Below, piece after piece: positions 1-11,375 of a DNA stretch of 64,000 bases. Position numbers and translations under genes: made by a program. Below the pieces are notes generated by a model. It was not told the DNA's origin. It worked only from the letters and a program-made list of their open reading frames with translations, and did no database searches. This DNA is from Darksidea phi (lineage: Eukaryota; Ascomycota; Dothideomycetes; Pleosporales; Lentitheciaceae), in NCBI GenBank assembly GCA_030770425.1, contig JASJFT010000051.1, positions 1 through 64,000 on the forward strand. Direction: 5' to 3'. Each line of letters begins with the position of its first letter. Position 1 is the first letter of the stretch.

Positions 1-232
1 GGTGTGGGTATAGCACCTCTACTGTGTACAAACTCCTACTGTGTTTCGTGCGGACCTTCTGAAGAGACTCCCACTATCCAAATCCAAATCATCAAATAAT
101 GATCAAGACCCGTATTTATTATTTATCTATTTGATTTGGATTTGTATAGTGGGAGTCTCTTTATAAGGTCCGTACGAAATACAGTAGGAGTTTGTATATA
201 GTAGAGGTACTATACCTATACCTTATATAGTA
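1..232. repeat. Fold-back (palindromic) MITE-like element
   Basis: Arms at about 1-97 and 129-226 are reverse complements separated by a short AT-rich spacer. Both arms carry the same ordered words (a TATAGCACCTCTACTGTGTA-like block, a CTCCTACTGTGTTTCGTGCG-like block, GAGACTCCCACTAT, CAAATCCAAATC). The right arm differs mainly by C-to-T/G-to-A changes, as RIP would leave. Single-arm relatives occur at 12793-12911 and at the window end. There is no coding capacity; it is probably a non-autonomous element, and the left end may extend beyond the window. Confidence 0.8.
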
Positions 233-1209
233 CTGTCGATCGTAAGATACCGACGAGGTGATGTTTCGAATATTAAGGCGCTGGACGAGAAATGATATAT
301 GATGCCGAACCACGGAGCGTTAGGAGACCAACAGTAGTAGCGAGGAGTTAGCGTACCAATACTACTACCTATAGTATAAAAATTACCTGCGATGATACTA
401 GTATCCTACTTATATCTATTTCTTATCCTTAGCCGGCTTCCTTATATCTATCTCTTATCCTTAGCCAGCTTCCTTACTACATATCCTTAGTCTTCTGGTA
501 ACGGCGAGAGTAGTAGTACCAACATACCCTCTTCCTTAAACTTACTATTAATACCTACTAACTATATATCTTTACTAACGATCGTTCGCCTAGTCCTTTA
601 GGAGGACCTTTAGTAGGAGGTAGAATATAATAGACTATTCGAGTATAGCGCTCTAAACCTTTCGGGTATCGCGGCGGAGCATCCCCGGTACTACAAGCGG
701 GAGGTACTATCGACAGGGCTCTTCGATTATAATAACTATTAGTATAAAACCAACTATATATTAGACATATTCGAGGGAACGAGTAGCGACAGGATTCTCG
801 TATAGCTATTGGTAGTTACCTGTAATATGTTCCTGTCCGAGGCCCTGTAAGATGAGAATAGGCGTTTCGTTAAGAGGTAGCTATACCGTCTACGTAGGCT
901 GGAGGAAATACTTATATAAGGAGGATAGTTGACGAAGAAGGAATTTACCTTCGTAGTAGGCTATCGAGGGAGCTAATACCTGACGTAGAAGATAGAGCTG
1001 GTTTCTATAGTAGATACGATACGAACGATGGCGTAGGGGCGGAGGACGACGGGGATACCTGGCTGGGGAGGGTAGGGGGTTCGGCGTTGTCGGCGCGTTT
1101 AACTGTCTGCATGTATCATTAGTGAATTAGGAGCTATCATTATCGTATAGTTGCTGCCTGTACTATTGCGTGAGATGTCGAAATATTGAAAGACAATGAG
1201 GTGATTAGA
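233..1209. other. Degenerate repeat-type DNA, no gene seen
   Basis: No open frame longer than about 60 codons is present in either strand. The sequence is rich in TAG/TAA in all frames yet has GC-rich islands around 660-1080, which suggests an old RIP-touched mobile element. No protein motif could be recognised, so no family is named. Confidence 0.4.
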
Positions 1210-1357
1210 ATTACGAAAAACACAGCCAGCCCAGGAGCCAACGTGACGTCACGCCGGGTAGTGGCCCAAGCTCCTGGGGGAGGGGTTATTATTTATCTAT
1301 AAATTATGGGAATGAGGCTAGAGTAAGCACAGTGACTGACCAGGATATCAGAGCGGA
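1210..1357 (+). repeat. LTR-like block with primer-binding-like site
   Basis: Positions 1210-1283 match the reverse complement of 33890-33964 over about 75 bp, with differences that are mostly C/T or G/A transitions. About 60 bp further on lies GATATCAGAGC (1344-1354), which resembles the TATCAGAGC-type primer-binding site that follows the 5' LTR of many Copia elements. I infer the end of an LTR and the start of the internal region. No integrase or reverse transcriptase follows, so this is a relic. LTR ends and target duplication were not defined. Confidence 0.45.
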
Positions 1358-2390
1358 GACTCGTCCTATAGGCTGCCATGTCGTCTATGCCGACGATGTG
1401 CCGTTAGGAAAGTACGTGGCTCGTGATCGTCTCAGGCCCCCCTTCCGATTGGTTGCGAGGAGGTTGGCGTACCCACTTTAATCGTTTTAAAGATGTTCTA
1501 CAGGCATTGAGATGATGCGATTCACCCAAAATGCGTATTATTGCAACATAGTGTCACGGAGAGACGGTCCGACAGTACCGCGCTTCCATTTCTTTTGGCG
1601 GATCATAGACAGTACACCGTGGCATCAATCACTTGCTGTCGCTGTTCTCTGCCGTTTCCTGCCCTTGCCCTCAGCTTCAAGCTCACACCTTTCCGCACAC
1701 TACTGCAGCCAAGTCGAGGACATCACCTCAGCCTTCCACTGACTCACAACTGGAAGCGGCACGCTGGTATCGGAGATTGGAGCCCACTGAACGCGCGTCG
1801 CCCATGCCGTATCTAAGCCCAAGAGGATGCCGCAAGCACGAAAGGCTTCCGTCTCAATTGGCCGCCTACCTAAGGCAGTAGGCGCACTATTATGTAAACC
1901 TACCCGCCTTCCACCTTGTGTCCTCCAGTCGGAAACGCACCCAGCAGCCACAATATCATGTGTTCTGTGAAAAAGAACTGATACAAGTAGTGATCGGTGA
2001 CCCCTCATGGGGCGATGAAAGTTTAGACCGCGTAGCTTTCCACATCTCTGAAACCCTGGGGGCTCTTTTTCGGAAGCGGAAATCAATAGCGACTTGCGCG
2101 GATGTTCCAGTGCCAGCAGGGGCTGAAACCGACGGCACTTTAATTATTGGACTTGCTTTATTGGCTTCAACGATAATGGAAATATTGATGATGCTCTGCC
2201 GAGGCGCACGGGCATCAACAAAGCGCCACAATCGCCGATAGCACAAGAGTACCCCGAACCTTCTCAATTTCAGGTTTGGACTCCGCATGGGGCGGTCACT
2301 TTAACTTGCCCTCAGCCTAGTTGACCGCCTTCGTATCCGCCCGCCCTCGCGTCTGCAGCTCGGAACGAGCATTTGAAATTGGACTGATGA
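1358..2390. other. Intergenic, no supported gene
   Basis: Overlapping short frames of 76-128 codons exist on both strands between 1512 and 2288 but overlap each other, have no recognisable motif and no convincing splice structure. I see no gene here. Confidence 0.4.
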
Positions 2391-2529
2391 TGCTTGCTGG
2401 GGTGACACCAAATACGTGTTTGCTTGCTGGGGTGACACCAAATACGTGTTTGCTTGCTGGGGTTACACGAAATACCTGTTTTGGGGTTACACCAAATACC
2501 TGTTTTGGGGTGACACCAAAATACCTGTT
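2391..2529 (-). repeat. Tandem repeat of 30-bp then 24/25-bp units, partly in an open frame
   Basis: Three 30-bp units (2391-2420, 2421-2450, 2451-2480) share TGCTTGCTGGGGTGACACCA followed by AATACGTGTT. They are followed by two shorter units (2481-2504 and 2505-2529) lacking the first six bases. Because most units are multiples of three, a 93-codon minus frame from ATG 2598 to 2317 reads through as repeated FGVTP(A/K) peptides, and the plus strand is also open. There is no homology, promoter or intron support for a gene, so I treat it as a minisatellite with a coincidental frame. Confidence 0.75.
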
Positions 2530-3160
2530 CTCAGGATGAGCATCGGATGAGCTGTTCTGGTCCAGTGGCTGCTTAAGTGGTTTTTGTCTAATTTCCATGT
2601 ATCGTTCCGTACGAACCTTGAATATCGGTTCTAGAGCCAGTCAATTCGCAGGTGCCTTAGCTATGACGACACACATGCTTCAGTGGAGGGGTTCACGGCC
2701 GAGACCTTAGAGAGCGGTAATTACTGGTTGGAGGGTTGCTATACATGCATCAGAGTGTGAATCACTGTAAGATGTAGATGTGAAGAACTGCGTTGATTGC
2801 AATAGCTCTGTAGGGAACCAGCTCATATACTGGTATGAGGAGTAAGTACATGCACGGGTTGTTATATGAGCTAGCCTGATGACATGCAATATTTCCTGCT
2901 GAGACATGCTTCTGAGCAAAGAGTAGGGATCTTCAACAGCTTTCTTCTCGCGTGTGATACGAAAGATTGCTGCCGTCATTGAGAGCTTTGTGCAGAGGTG
3001 TTAGCTATGCTGTGGTTGTTGCAGCGTTATAATGCACCAACGCGGCTATCTCGAGCAGAGAGCTTTTAATCGGGAAAGAAACTATCGCATCTGCGTATGG
3101 AGCTTGTTCCAAAAAAGCAATGGGGGTAAGAGCGCTCGTGTCCGCTGACAGACAGTCTCA
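2530..3160. other. Intergenic 3' flank of the Hsp70-like gene
   Basis: The only ATG frame of note is a 90-codon minus frame (2979-2707) without recognisable motifs. It could be a spurious frame. Nothing else is supported. Confidence 0.35.
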
Positions 3161-5682
3161 TCAAGCGGTGCCAGGCTCGAAGGCCGCGACCATGCTGAAA
3201 GTCCCCTCCGACATGTTGACTTTTTCACCCTCGTGCACATTTCCATCCTCAGTCGCTGGCCAACGAACATGGAACTTCAAATTGCGATCCACGACCACCA
3301 TCTGAATTTCCACGGAAACCTTATAGAATGGCGTGCCCTTCTCAGGTACTGTCAGAGGAATGCGCCCTTTGAGACGAGTAAGATTGAACTTGATCTTTCC
3401 TAGCTCTGACGTTTTACCTAAATCATTTTAGTTGGCGCGTGACTGAAGTGATGGTGGAGAGTTGCATACCTCTGTTCTTGGGATGACTACGCCGATAGTA
3501 ATCTTCGTGGCACACTTCTGAAACGATCAGCAATTCCTCTGCCGACCACAGCTTCGTGTCCTTCTTAAAGCAATGGACAGAGGTGAATGTTTCTGAATGA
3601 ACTGGTTGAAGCTGGCCTTGCCCCTGTGGAAGAGTTAGTGTGACGGCTCTTGAAAGCTGTCAACCAAGTGGCGACATACAGCTTTGATGACCCATAATAA
3701 GGTATTCCGAATCTCATAGACATGGTCGAACTTGGACAACTCCTTCGTCTGCTTCATGTATTCCAGATCTGAATCGGGATCCCACTCTTCGTGGCGCACC
3801 ACCCCATAGCTGAGACCTGGTTTTCTCGCAGGACCACATCGCTTATCCCGTGCTCGTAGGATAGCACCTGTAGCTACACCAGTTGCCGATTCATTTCTGG
3901 TGCCCGTCAGCTCCATTTTGAGGGCAGACACTATGTTGAATTGATACATACGGAGGTGCCTTGATCAGCTTGATCGTCGTACCATACTCCTCATTTATCC
4001 GGGAGAGAGCTTGCTGCAAGTAACTTTGCAACGCAGGCGAGTCCCCAAAGCCGCCGACCAGAAGAACCTTGTTTATATTGATTTTCTTCTCCAGCGCTTC
4101 CTTAATTTGCTCCTCCATGAGTCCCTTGATTACGCTGAGGGAGGGCTCGAATATCTTCCACATATCATCACTATAAGAGTTAGCCAGTAAAACAATATCA
4201 AGGGATAGGCATACTAAGTAAGGACTAGCATGTCCTTATGAAAACGTGTATCGGTCTGGCTCGGTCTCAACCCATGGACGACGAACACAAACTTCTGGTT
4301 CTTGTCACCAACTCTAAAAGAACGTTTGTGTTCATCCTCGAAAATCCGCACAATGTCTCTTTCGATGATGTACTCCAGCGTGTTGCCGGTGTGAAGGCCT
4401 CTGAGGTATTCAGGGAGATGTTTGTATGCGAAATGACGCATTCGTTCGTTGAGATCACTCGACCCCGTCCATGTCCCTGTTCAATGATGAGCACAGCGCT
4501 TGTATGGAACACTTCCTGGCGTACCAGTCTGCTTGGTGATCTCTTTGCCTAGTCGCAAAGGCGTATCCTTGGCGACTTGGAACATCCCCAAGTCAGTAGT
4601 CCCACCACCGCAATCTATAGTTAGGAAAACCTCCTCGGGCTATTTAAGGTGTCAGCGACCGAGACCTAGACATTCGCGCATGAGCTTGGACCTACCAAGA
4701 GATCGTGCAGCCCTGAGCTAAGTGCATGTATAGCCGCAGCCTCAGCTTCGCTAACCATGAATATATTAGGAACACATGAGTCATCTTGCGCTCCGAGATT
4801 GGTGCGTCTGAGGGCAGATATGATGCAGTTCGTCATCATTGAGTTCGCTTTGATACTCCAGCAAACGGGTACCGTGAAGGTGACTTCCACTAGAAGTAAA
4901 AGAGGTTAGAAAACAAGGCTCGAGGCGGGAGAAAAGGAGAATTTACCAGTACTTTGATCATTAAGGCCGGCAATTTCCATAAGAAAGTCCCTGGAATGGC
5001 CGAAGATGCTCTCGAGGAAATCGGTCATTACATCCTTGATGTCCTTGATGTGGCCTTTGGCCTTGAGAGTCTCTGCTACTTTCAGTAGCTCCTTACGATA
5101 ACCCCGTGTATCATCATTATCGTAGAAAAGAAGCTTCATGCGTCGAACTCTTGTGGGTATCTCGTAGCGGCAACGTTCTTTATCAGTATCAGGAAGCTCG
5201 TAGAATCTGTGTACCTGGTAGCCAAAACGCTTGTCCAGTACTTTAGTCTGATTGTTTGTAGTGCCAAGTTTCGACCAGAGATATAGGCTCTCAGTCGGAA
5301 CCTGTGTGCCGTTGCGACTCAGGTTGCGATCTCCAGGAAATCTTTCTACGGTCCGTATAAGGTCTTGGTTTCCACCTCGCTTCTGGTATGTGACTGCAGT
5401 CATTGTAGTCCCAAGGTCAATTGCAAGACGGATGTCGGGATCATCGGATTGGCCGGTCAGGGATGAACGAAATTGGGCCTCGCCTTGGCTCTGAGGGGGT
5501 CGCGGTGGTGCAAGTCCATTGCCACGGGGATCTGCCGGTATAGTGGGTGGTCCCGGAGGCGGCGACGAGATTGGAGTTAGACTCGTCCGTAGTTTCTTCC
5601 GCAAAGGCTCTGAAGCCGGATTGATTGGATTCCAAGTCTTTCGTTGAAGACCGGAGGAAGAGTCGCGCAGTTGTCTAGACAT
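3161..5682 (-). CDS. Hsp70 family protein, HSPA12-like (8 exons, 717 aa)
   Basis: Exons in gene order: 5682-4947, 4889-4696, 4639-4525, 4476-4215, 4170-3952, 3896-3680, 3623-3470, 3417-3161. All seven introns (44-57 nt) start GT, end AG and keep phase; the summed 2154 nt give 717 codons plus TGA. After a proline-rich, probably disordered N-terminus of about 85 residues comes the actin-type ATPase fold. It shows phosphate-1 loop AIDLGTTMTAV (about 88-97), phosphate-2 loop IDCGGGTTDLG (about 318-328) and adenosine motif LLVGGFGDSP (about residue 475), followed by VATGAILRA. The C-terminus is short and lacks the canonical Hsp70 substrate domain, as in the divergent HSPA12-like proteins expanded in Pezizomycotina. 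It probably binds ATP through intact loops; the client is unknown. It is divergent from the gene at 6136. The family call is firm and the function is open. Confidence 0.88.
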
Positions 5683-6135
5683 GCTGTCAATAACAGTTGT
5701 AGGGAAGACACAAGGTTTTGCAATGATAGTTAAGCGTCAAGGGATCGCGTCGCTGAAAAGAGTTGCGAGCAATGAAGACGAAGGTGGATTCTAAAGAGGA
5801 ACTTCGTCACGATTTCTCAGATGTTGTTGTCGGGCTGACTATGCTAAACAGTAGGTGTTTTGTTACCACAACCGTGTGTGAAAGTACTCTATTGAAATGT
5901 CGCACAAGCCTCCCGCCCCGCGGTGAGCAAGCGCGGTTGTGCACTAACTCCGACTTCGGAAGCGCCACCTCAAACCTTAGGTGATAAGGCAACTGCCCCC
6001 ACTTGGTCTAATTTGCCTGCTGTCTCGGCGCCAACATCAGTTGGTGTTCAGCCGCTTGTTTTATTCGCGTTGCGGCCGCACTGCAGCTTCTTCCTCCACA
6101 ATAACCACATATTTGCAACACTGTCTTTACGAATC
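5683..6135. promoter_or_regulatory. Divergent intergenic promoter region
   Basis: This 453-bp spacer separates the start codons of the minus-strand Hsp70-like gene (5682) and the plus-strand gene at 6136, so both promoters must lie here or overlap. No clear TATA box or palindromic operator was found. Pyrimidine-rich tracts (about 6090-6125) precede the plus-strand start. Confidence 0.4.
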
Positions 6136-8152
6136 ATGGGGAAGAGCCCGGCGAAGAAAGCAGGAGCAAATTGGGACGAAGTTGAGATCGCCTTCATACT
6201 CAACTGGAGCGACTATTGTCGGAAAAACAAAGAATCATACTGGGGTACAGTGAAAGAGGGGCTGTTAAAACAGGCTCGACGTGACGGCCGCGTTCGAAAG
6301 TCAGTGACGGACAAACAGGTATACGACAAAATCTACAGAATCTGCAAGAATGTAACAAGATTTATCGAGGATGGCACCACCTACATTGTCCTCGACAATT
6401 TGCAGAAGCGATGGATAACTGAAATGAACCGGCAACGAAAACGGCTGGAGCTAGAACCACTAGGGTTCTTATCGTCTGAACATCAGAACACTGAGCCCCC
6501 ACACGTCTACAATGTGAGGATCGTCTTGTGTTCCGTTTGCAACACATCTAATGAAGGCGTAGGACACCAATCGTATTCAACCACAACATCGCGGCGATCC
6601 GAATGCAGCGCTGGAGCAGAGCGGACAGCTTGAGCTTACCGATACGCTTGATGCCGAAGAAGCTGCTCCCCCTCTTACCACTTCGAATCCAAAGCCATTA
6701 CAGATGCAGGATGATGGTCATAATTTCAACAACTTCCAGTATCCGGACGAGGGTTTTAGTTGTGGCAACCATCATACGGTAGATAGTCAGCTTCCAGCCT
6801 CGAGATCGCTTCAGCCAGCACTAGACACACCGCGACCGACAATTGAGCCGCTTTCGCCGCTTGAGGCACCTAACATCTCATGCTATGGTCAACATTGTAC
6901 ACCACCTGATCCTCTAATTCAATCCTCTGAGCCCACTGATCCGCATTCTCGAAGCAATGCTCTTCTTCTACTTAGCAACAACCTCGAGCAAGAATTCAAC
7001 GCGATGCACGACATCATCTGTTGGGTCATACAGAGAGTGGTGGCATTAGAGGGAGGTGAACCTCCCGGATTGATCGACCGATTGACACGGCTGAAGGGAG
7101 TTCTCGGAAAAGGCCCAGGCTCCGTAGTGGGGACGCTGACTGCAGATCTGATTGCAGCGGATGAGGCAAAGCGTCGTTACCGCAACGATCTCATTAAGTT
7201 GGTCGGGAAGCGTGATTGGATTAAGGAAATGAGTTACCCCATCACCCCTCCTCCACAAACTGTCGCTCGCGGGTGGAACTCCATCTGGTGTGGCATCAAG
7301 AATACCTTCGATTTTCCATCTTCGCTCGGACCTCCCACAATACTCTCTACCGGCTATTACGTTGCGCGTATGGAAGATATCCTGGATGGCACAATGAGCG
7401 AGCCAAAGATGTATGATTGGATGAGAAAACTTGCCAGTATTCCGTACAAGCCGTACGAGATACGAATGTTTCTGGGTGCCTTTCTTCTCAGACGCATATT
7501 CATGTCTCCCGAACCAATGTGCGCCGGGCAACATTCTGATCAAATTATCATTCTATATGAGCTGATTGAATCGTTGGGTAAGTCCTTTCTTCCTACTATT
7601 CTTGATTATATGACTGATGATCTGATAGAGGGGATTTCTGAAGTGGAACATATCGACAGGATCACAACGCAACTGCTCTTCAAGGATAAAGCATTCCAAG
7701 AGGGATGCACGAATAACCGTGTGCGGGAACTATGCGAGAATTTTCGCGACGCTTTCAGGCTCACGATTCCTTCCACTCAGAGCCTCAAGCTTGAGTCTAT
7801 CACCGATCCATCCTATTGGCTCCAAAGAGCCTTAGAGTTGAAGCAGACTCTGATGCTTAGCCCGCAATCCTACCGCATACATTCATGCACTCCAGGTACA
7901 GAATTTGATCTTCGCTGGATGCAGGCAGAAGACGTCAATGGCCATCCACGTCCTGATGTTGAGTGCAGTCGTAAGGCTGTCAAGGTTTGCGCGTTTCCCG
8001 CACTGTTTCAACAACCAGCCGACGCGTTGCCTGATAGCGCAAATATTCGTTCAGCTTTGGTGAGCCATAAGTTGTTTTTTCCTTCTAATGAAGAAAAGGA
8101 CGCTCTGGATCCCGGCAATGTTATTTCGAAAGCTGTCGTGATAATAGAGTGA
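6136..8152 (+). CDS. Uncharacterised fungal protein (638 or 655 aa)
   Basis: ATG 6136 (TCATGGGGAAG context) opens exon 1 (6136-6513). An intron at 6514-6562 (GTGAGG..GTAG, 49 nt) joins in phase to exon 2 (6563-8152). A second GTAAGT..CTGATAG intron is likely at 7578-7628: it is 51 nt, in frame and stop-free, so the product is 638 aa if spliced or 655 aa if retained. The N-terminal about 95 residues are Lys/Arg/Trp-rich (NWDEVEIAFILNWSDYC, later LDNLQKRW) and could be a compact helical DNA- or protein-binding module, but no named domain is recognised. A Ser/Pro/Thr-rich stretch follows (about 175-250), then a mostly helical C-terminal half. No signal peptide or membrane segment is seen. Function is unknown. 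Confidence 0.7.
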
Positions 8153-9324
8153 ACCAAGGGGCATTTGAACGACTGGTATGAGGTCCGATGTGATGGAGAG
8201 TTGTGGTATGGAGAGTGATCAGGGTGCGTCCATGAACTGTTGTGCAGTTTGGCGATGATTGAAATTGTTTGACACTGGGCGTAACGGCATCTGGCATGGA
8301 CTTTTTTTCTTTTGTACAGTAGAGTTATTCGCTCAGATCACTGTGAGTATCACCAGGCCAACAATGCATCAAGTCACAGAAAGCGAATGTGTGTTGCGCA
8401 ATGGACTAAACTACTGTACAACGGTAGGCTTGGTTGAGTCGTGCGCCACCAAAAGTTGCAGCTGCCTCAACATTGTTCTCATAGTGTGGCTATGCTTTAC
8501 GCACTTTTGCCTGCCGAAGCGTAACATAGAGACTTTCTCTGTAAATGCTTATGCAGCATTTGCAACTAGTTACGCGTCAGCTTCTTCTCGAGCAGTGAAT
8601 ATCTCGGCATAAGAAAATAAACCTTCCCGGAGTTACGCTTGTCTCTCGTTATCCTCCCAATTTTCTTTCCCTTTTACTACTGTAGCATGCAAGACCTGGA
8701 GGCCACAGACTCCGCAAATTTTGAGTATATCACTCTCCGGCATCCCAACATCAGCAAACGCTCAACAATCATCTTCCATCTGCGGAGCCCATACACAGTC
8801 ACTGTGCTGTGTCACAGTCGCCTCGCTTGTGAGCACAGTAGCAACCGAAGAGAGAGATTGGCCAGAAAAAGTAGACGCTTAGCGGAGCCTGCATAAGGCC
8901 ACCAGCCAGTCAGCGCTCGACCGCTGGCACAAATGGCGAACACACTATCATCTGTGCCAGAATACGAGTGCTGATTGGCCAAACTCTCTAGCCGAACTTG
9001 ACGCTAGCACGGCCCTTCGAATATATTAACCACCCGAAGCGCGTGGATGAGAGCGTCAAACCCCAACTGGCTACAGAGAACATCCTATTCATAGACAGAG
9101 TTAATACTCATGCTCTTTATGTTCCTAGGACCTAATTTGGGCACCAGAGTACTGGGCGCCGAACCTTTGACCGTACAGAGACTGCCAATCATGCTCGATC
9201 TGAAGCTCAGAGACTACACAAAGCAACTGTTCGTAGAGCACTTATAGGTAGAGAACATAGTAACGCGGAACAAAGTGCAAGCACTTTGAATTCAAGGTAC
9301 TTGATTATATGATGTCGAAACGCT
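8153..9324. other. Intergenic, no gene seen
   Basis: Short frames of 83-117 codons (8259-8612, 8639-8896) have no motifs, and the first starts at a non-ATG codon. The stretch is ordinary composition with no repeat. It separates the converging genes ending at 8152 (plus) and 9325 (minus), so it would hold both 3' UTRs. Confidence 0.4.
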
Positions 9325-10788
9325 TCATGTCGCATCCACATCGTACAATACATCTGTTCTAATGACGTACTTCGCCGAGGGTTTAATCTCCTGACGCACA
9401 CCGGTGCCTTCATGCAACAAACTACCGTTCGTCTCGCCATGAGGAAACATGAGCACACTTCCCTGAACTGGCTTCACCGAATACGCATTCATGCTTCCTT
9501 CCCTTGCACTCGGTAGGAAGAAGGTCGTCTCCCCAGCCTCGAACTCGTCGTTCAAGTATATCAGGAAGGTGAAAAGGGAGGATTGCTTCGCATTGGGCGG
9601 GGAGTTGTCGTAGATGTATGTGTCCGTGGTTGGGTGTATTCCAGAGGGAGGCCACGCTCCATCTATATGGGCGCGATATTCTGCGCCTGGAACATATCGG
9701 TATACGCGGAATCGTCGATTGATTCCTCTGACTTGTTTGCCGTCTACGTTGTGAGGCACGAAGGCCTTTACTCTACTCCATAGGTTCTGATTGAAAGCTT
9801 CGTCAACGACCCAGTAGAAGTTGTGGGCAAGAATGCTGCTCTCTTCGCCTTCAGTCCGGATTGGTGCATCGGGTGTGAAGCCTATGGTCTCTGCCGCTGC
9901 GATGATCCGTATACATTCGTCTGGCGCCAGCACATCTTTCAGAAGATGTAGATTCGGGACTATTGGATGTCTGTGGTGCGATACGTCCGGTGGAATTGAC
10001 GATAGCGGTATTGCGTTGTCTTTCGAAGCAAAGACGATTGCAGGATGCAGATTCGGCGGCTTGCGTTCTAGGCCAGGTGTAGTTTCAATGATGCGAAATT
10101 CAGCCTTGGTGCGGGGTGGTAAGGAGCTGAGAATGCTGCGATCCAAAACAGTGTCGTAGACATTCTTTCGCTGGTTGCCTCCCCTCAAGTTCCAGGCTTG
10201 CCTTGGAATGATGGGTCCTGATAGTGGTATCGTATTATCCTCTGTAGTGTAATCGGTCGGGCCGGTGAGCCGCAGTATCGCATCCAAGACTGCCAGAAGC
10301 TCTTCCTCTCTCGCCGTCCTGCTTGCGCCATGCTCATCAAGCTGCTGCGCAAGCCCACTCACGATATCCAGATCCCGCACCCATCTGCATAATGCCCCCA
10401 GCTTTACCGTCTGCTCCCTTATCCTCATCTCAGCTAACAATATCCGTGCCTCGGTGTATCCTCCATCTGCTAGCGCGCCGCTTATCCGAGAGGTGAGATT
10501 CGTGTCGACCGAGGCGTTGAAGCCTGTAATGCAGGCTTTTTGGAATTGGTACACAGCAGTTCGGATCTCTTTGCATGCTTTGGACTTAAGGACATGCGGA
10601 TTCGCTGCCAGAGTATTGAGTGCATCAATGGCTATTTCGAGGTCGTCGTTGTGTAGACCGATGCTGTGGATCGTCGTAGGCTTGTCGGCGTCGGGTGGAG
10701 GGGTGATGACGCCCGCGGTCTTTTGTATCTTCGAGGGACCGTCGCTCTGTAGTGCCGGCTGCTTGCGCTTGTTCTTGTTCTTAACCAT
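9325..10788 (-). CDS. 2-oxoglutarate/Fe(II) dioxygenase, prolyl-4-hydroxylase type
   Basis: A single-exon 487-aa protein starting at ATG 10788. Residues 1-45 are basic (MVKNKNKRKQ), possibly a nuclear or nucleolar targeting stretch. Residues 45-270 are helical without a known domain. Residues about 273-485 form a P4Hc-type double-stranded beta-helix. The iron triad is H374-x-D376 (YRAHIDG) and H459 (SLLHEGTGV), and the 2OG-binding basic residue is R477 (KYVIRTDVLY). By family knowledge it hydroxylates an amino-acid side chain using O2 and 2-oxoglutarate and releases succinate and CO2; the substrate is unknown. All catalytic residues are present, so activity is expected. No secretion signal is seen, unlike ER collagen-type P4Hs. 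Confidence 0.88.
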   Translation of the reverse strand: MVKNKNKRKQPALQSDGPSKIQKTAGVITPPPDADKPTTIHSIGLHNDDLEIAIDALNTLAANPHVLKSKACKEIRTAVYQFQKACITGFNASVDTNLTSRISGALADGGYTEARILLAEMRIREQTVKLGALCRWVRDLDIVSGLAQQLDEHGASRTAREEELLAVLDAILRLTGPTDYTTEDNTIPLSGPIIPRQAWNLRGGNQRKNVYDTVLDRSILSSLPPRTKAEFRIIETTPGLERKPPNLHPAIVFASKDNAIPLSSIPPDVSHHRHPIVPNLHLLKDVLAPDECIRIIAAAETIGFTPDAPIRTEGEESSILAHNFYWVVDEAFNQNLWSRVKAFVPHNVDGKQVRGINRRFRVYRYVPGAEYRAHIDGAWPPSGIHPTTDTYIYDNSPPNAKQSSLFTFLIYLNDEFEAGETTFFLPSAREGSMNAYSVKPVQGSVLMFPHGETNGSLLHEGTGVRQEIKPSAKYVIRTDVLYDVDAT

Positions 10789-11029
10789 TGTGGCGTTAAT
10801 TGCCCTCGACGATGAGCACAGTGTGTTGGTGTGTGGCCAATGTCGAATGCCAAGGCTTGAGGGAATGTGGCGGTATTACGTAAACCTTCCATTAGGTATC
10901 TACCCCATTTGCATGTGGAACTTCAATGTAGTTACAGAGGATCAGATTTGGACCTGGATTCGAGAATGCACATAGCATGCACATTGCTCACCTCAGGAAC
11001 ATGTGCAGCTACCGCGGCGTCTCCTCGAT

Positions 11030-11375
11030 CTTCGTTCCAGCCGAGACTCTACCCGCATACGACTAGTTGAGTTTGAAGGGCATGTTGGAAATATGCAGCA
11101 TTATCGTACTGCTGGGGAAACTCATCTGCATCGCTGCTGACCAGGTCAGCCACCAAAGTGTTTAAGCAAAGTCTAGATACTCGAACACTGCCTCGGGCAA
11201 TCCAAGATGCCGTCTCGGCGGCACGCGTTATCCCAGTAGACTATTTGTGGGTGGATACCCTCTGCATCATCAAAGACTCCAGCTCGGGCAAGGTCGCTGA
11301 AATCGCGAAGATGCAGAACATATACCACGATGCACTCGTCGTCATCGGCGCTGCCAATTCGTTACGCTTTTGTTG
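11030..11375 (+). pseudogene. Truncated HET-domain gene remnant
   Basis: The first half of a HET domain is recognisable: RLVEFEG (about 11049-11070), then, one frame over, YAALSYCWG, RTLPRAIQDAV and YLWVDTLCIIKD, ending in DALVVIGAANS near 11370. A one-base loss near 11090 separates the first block from the rest, no ATG precedes it, and the second half of the domain and the C-terminal region are absent. HET proteins trigger incompatibility-associated cell death; this copy cannot encode one. The intact paralogue type in this window is at 59786-62284. Confidence 0.8.

Noticed and set aside
1700..2288. Two 110-128 codon minus frames
   Set aside because: Overlap plus frames, share no motif and lack splice or promoter support.
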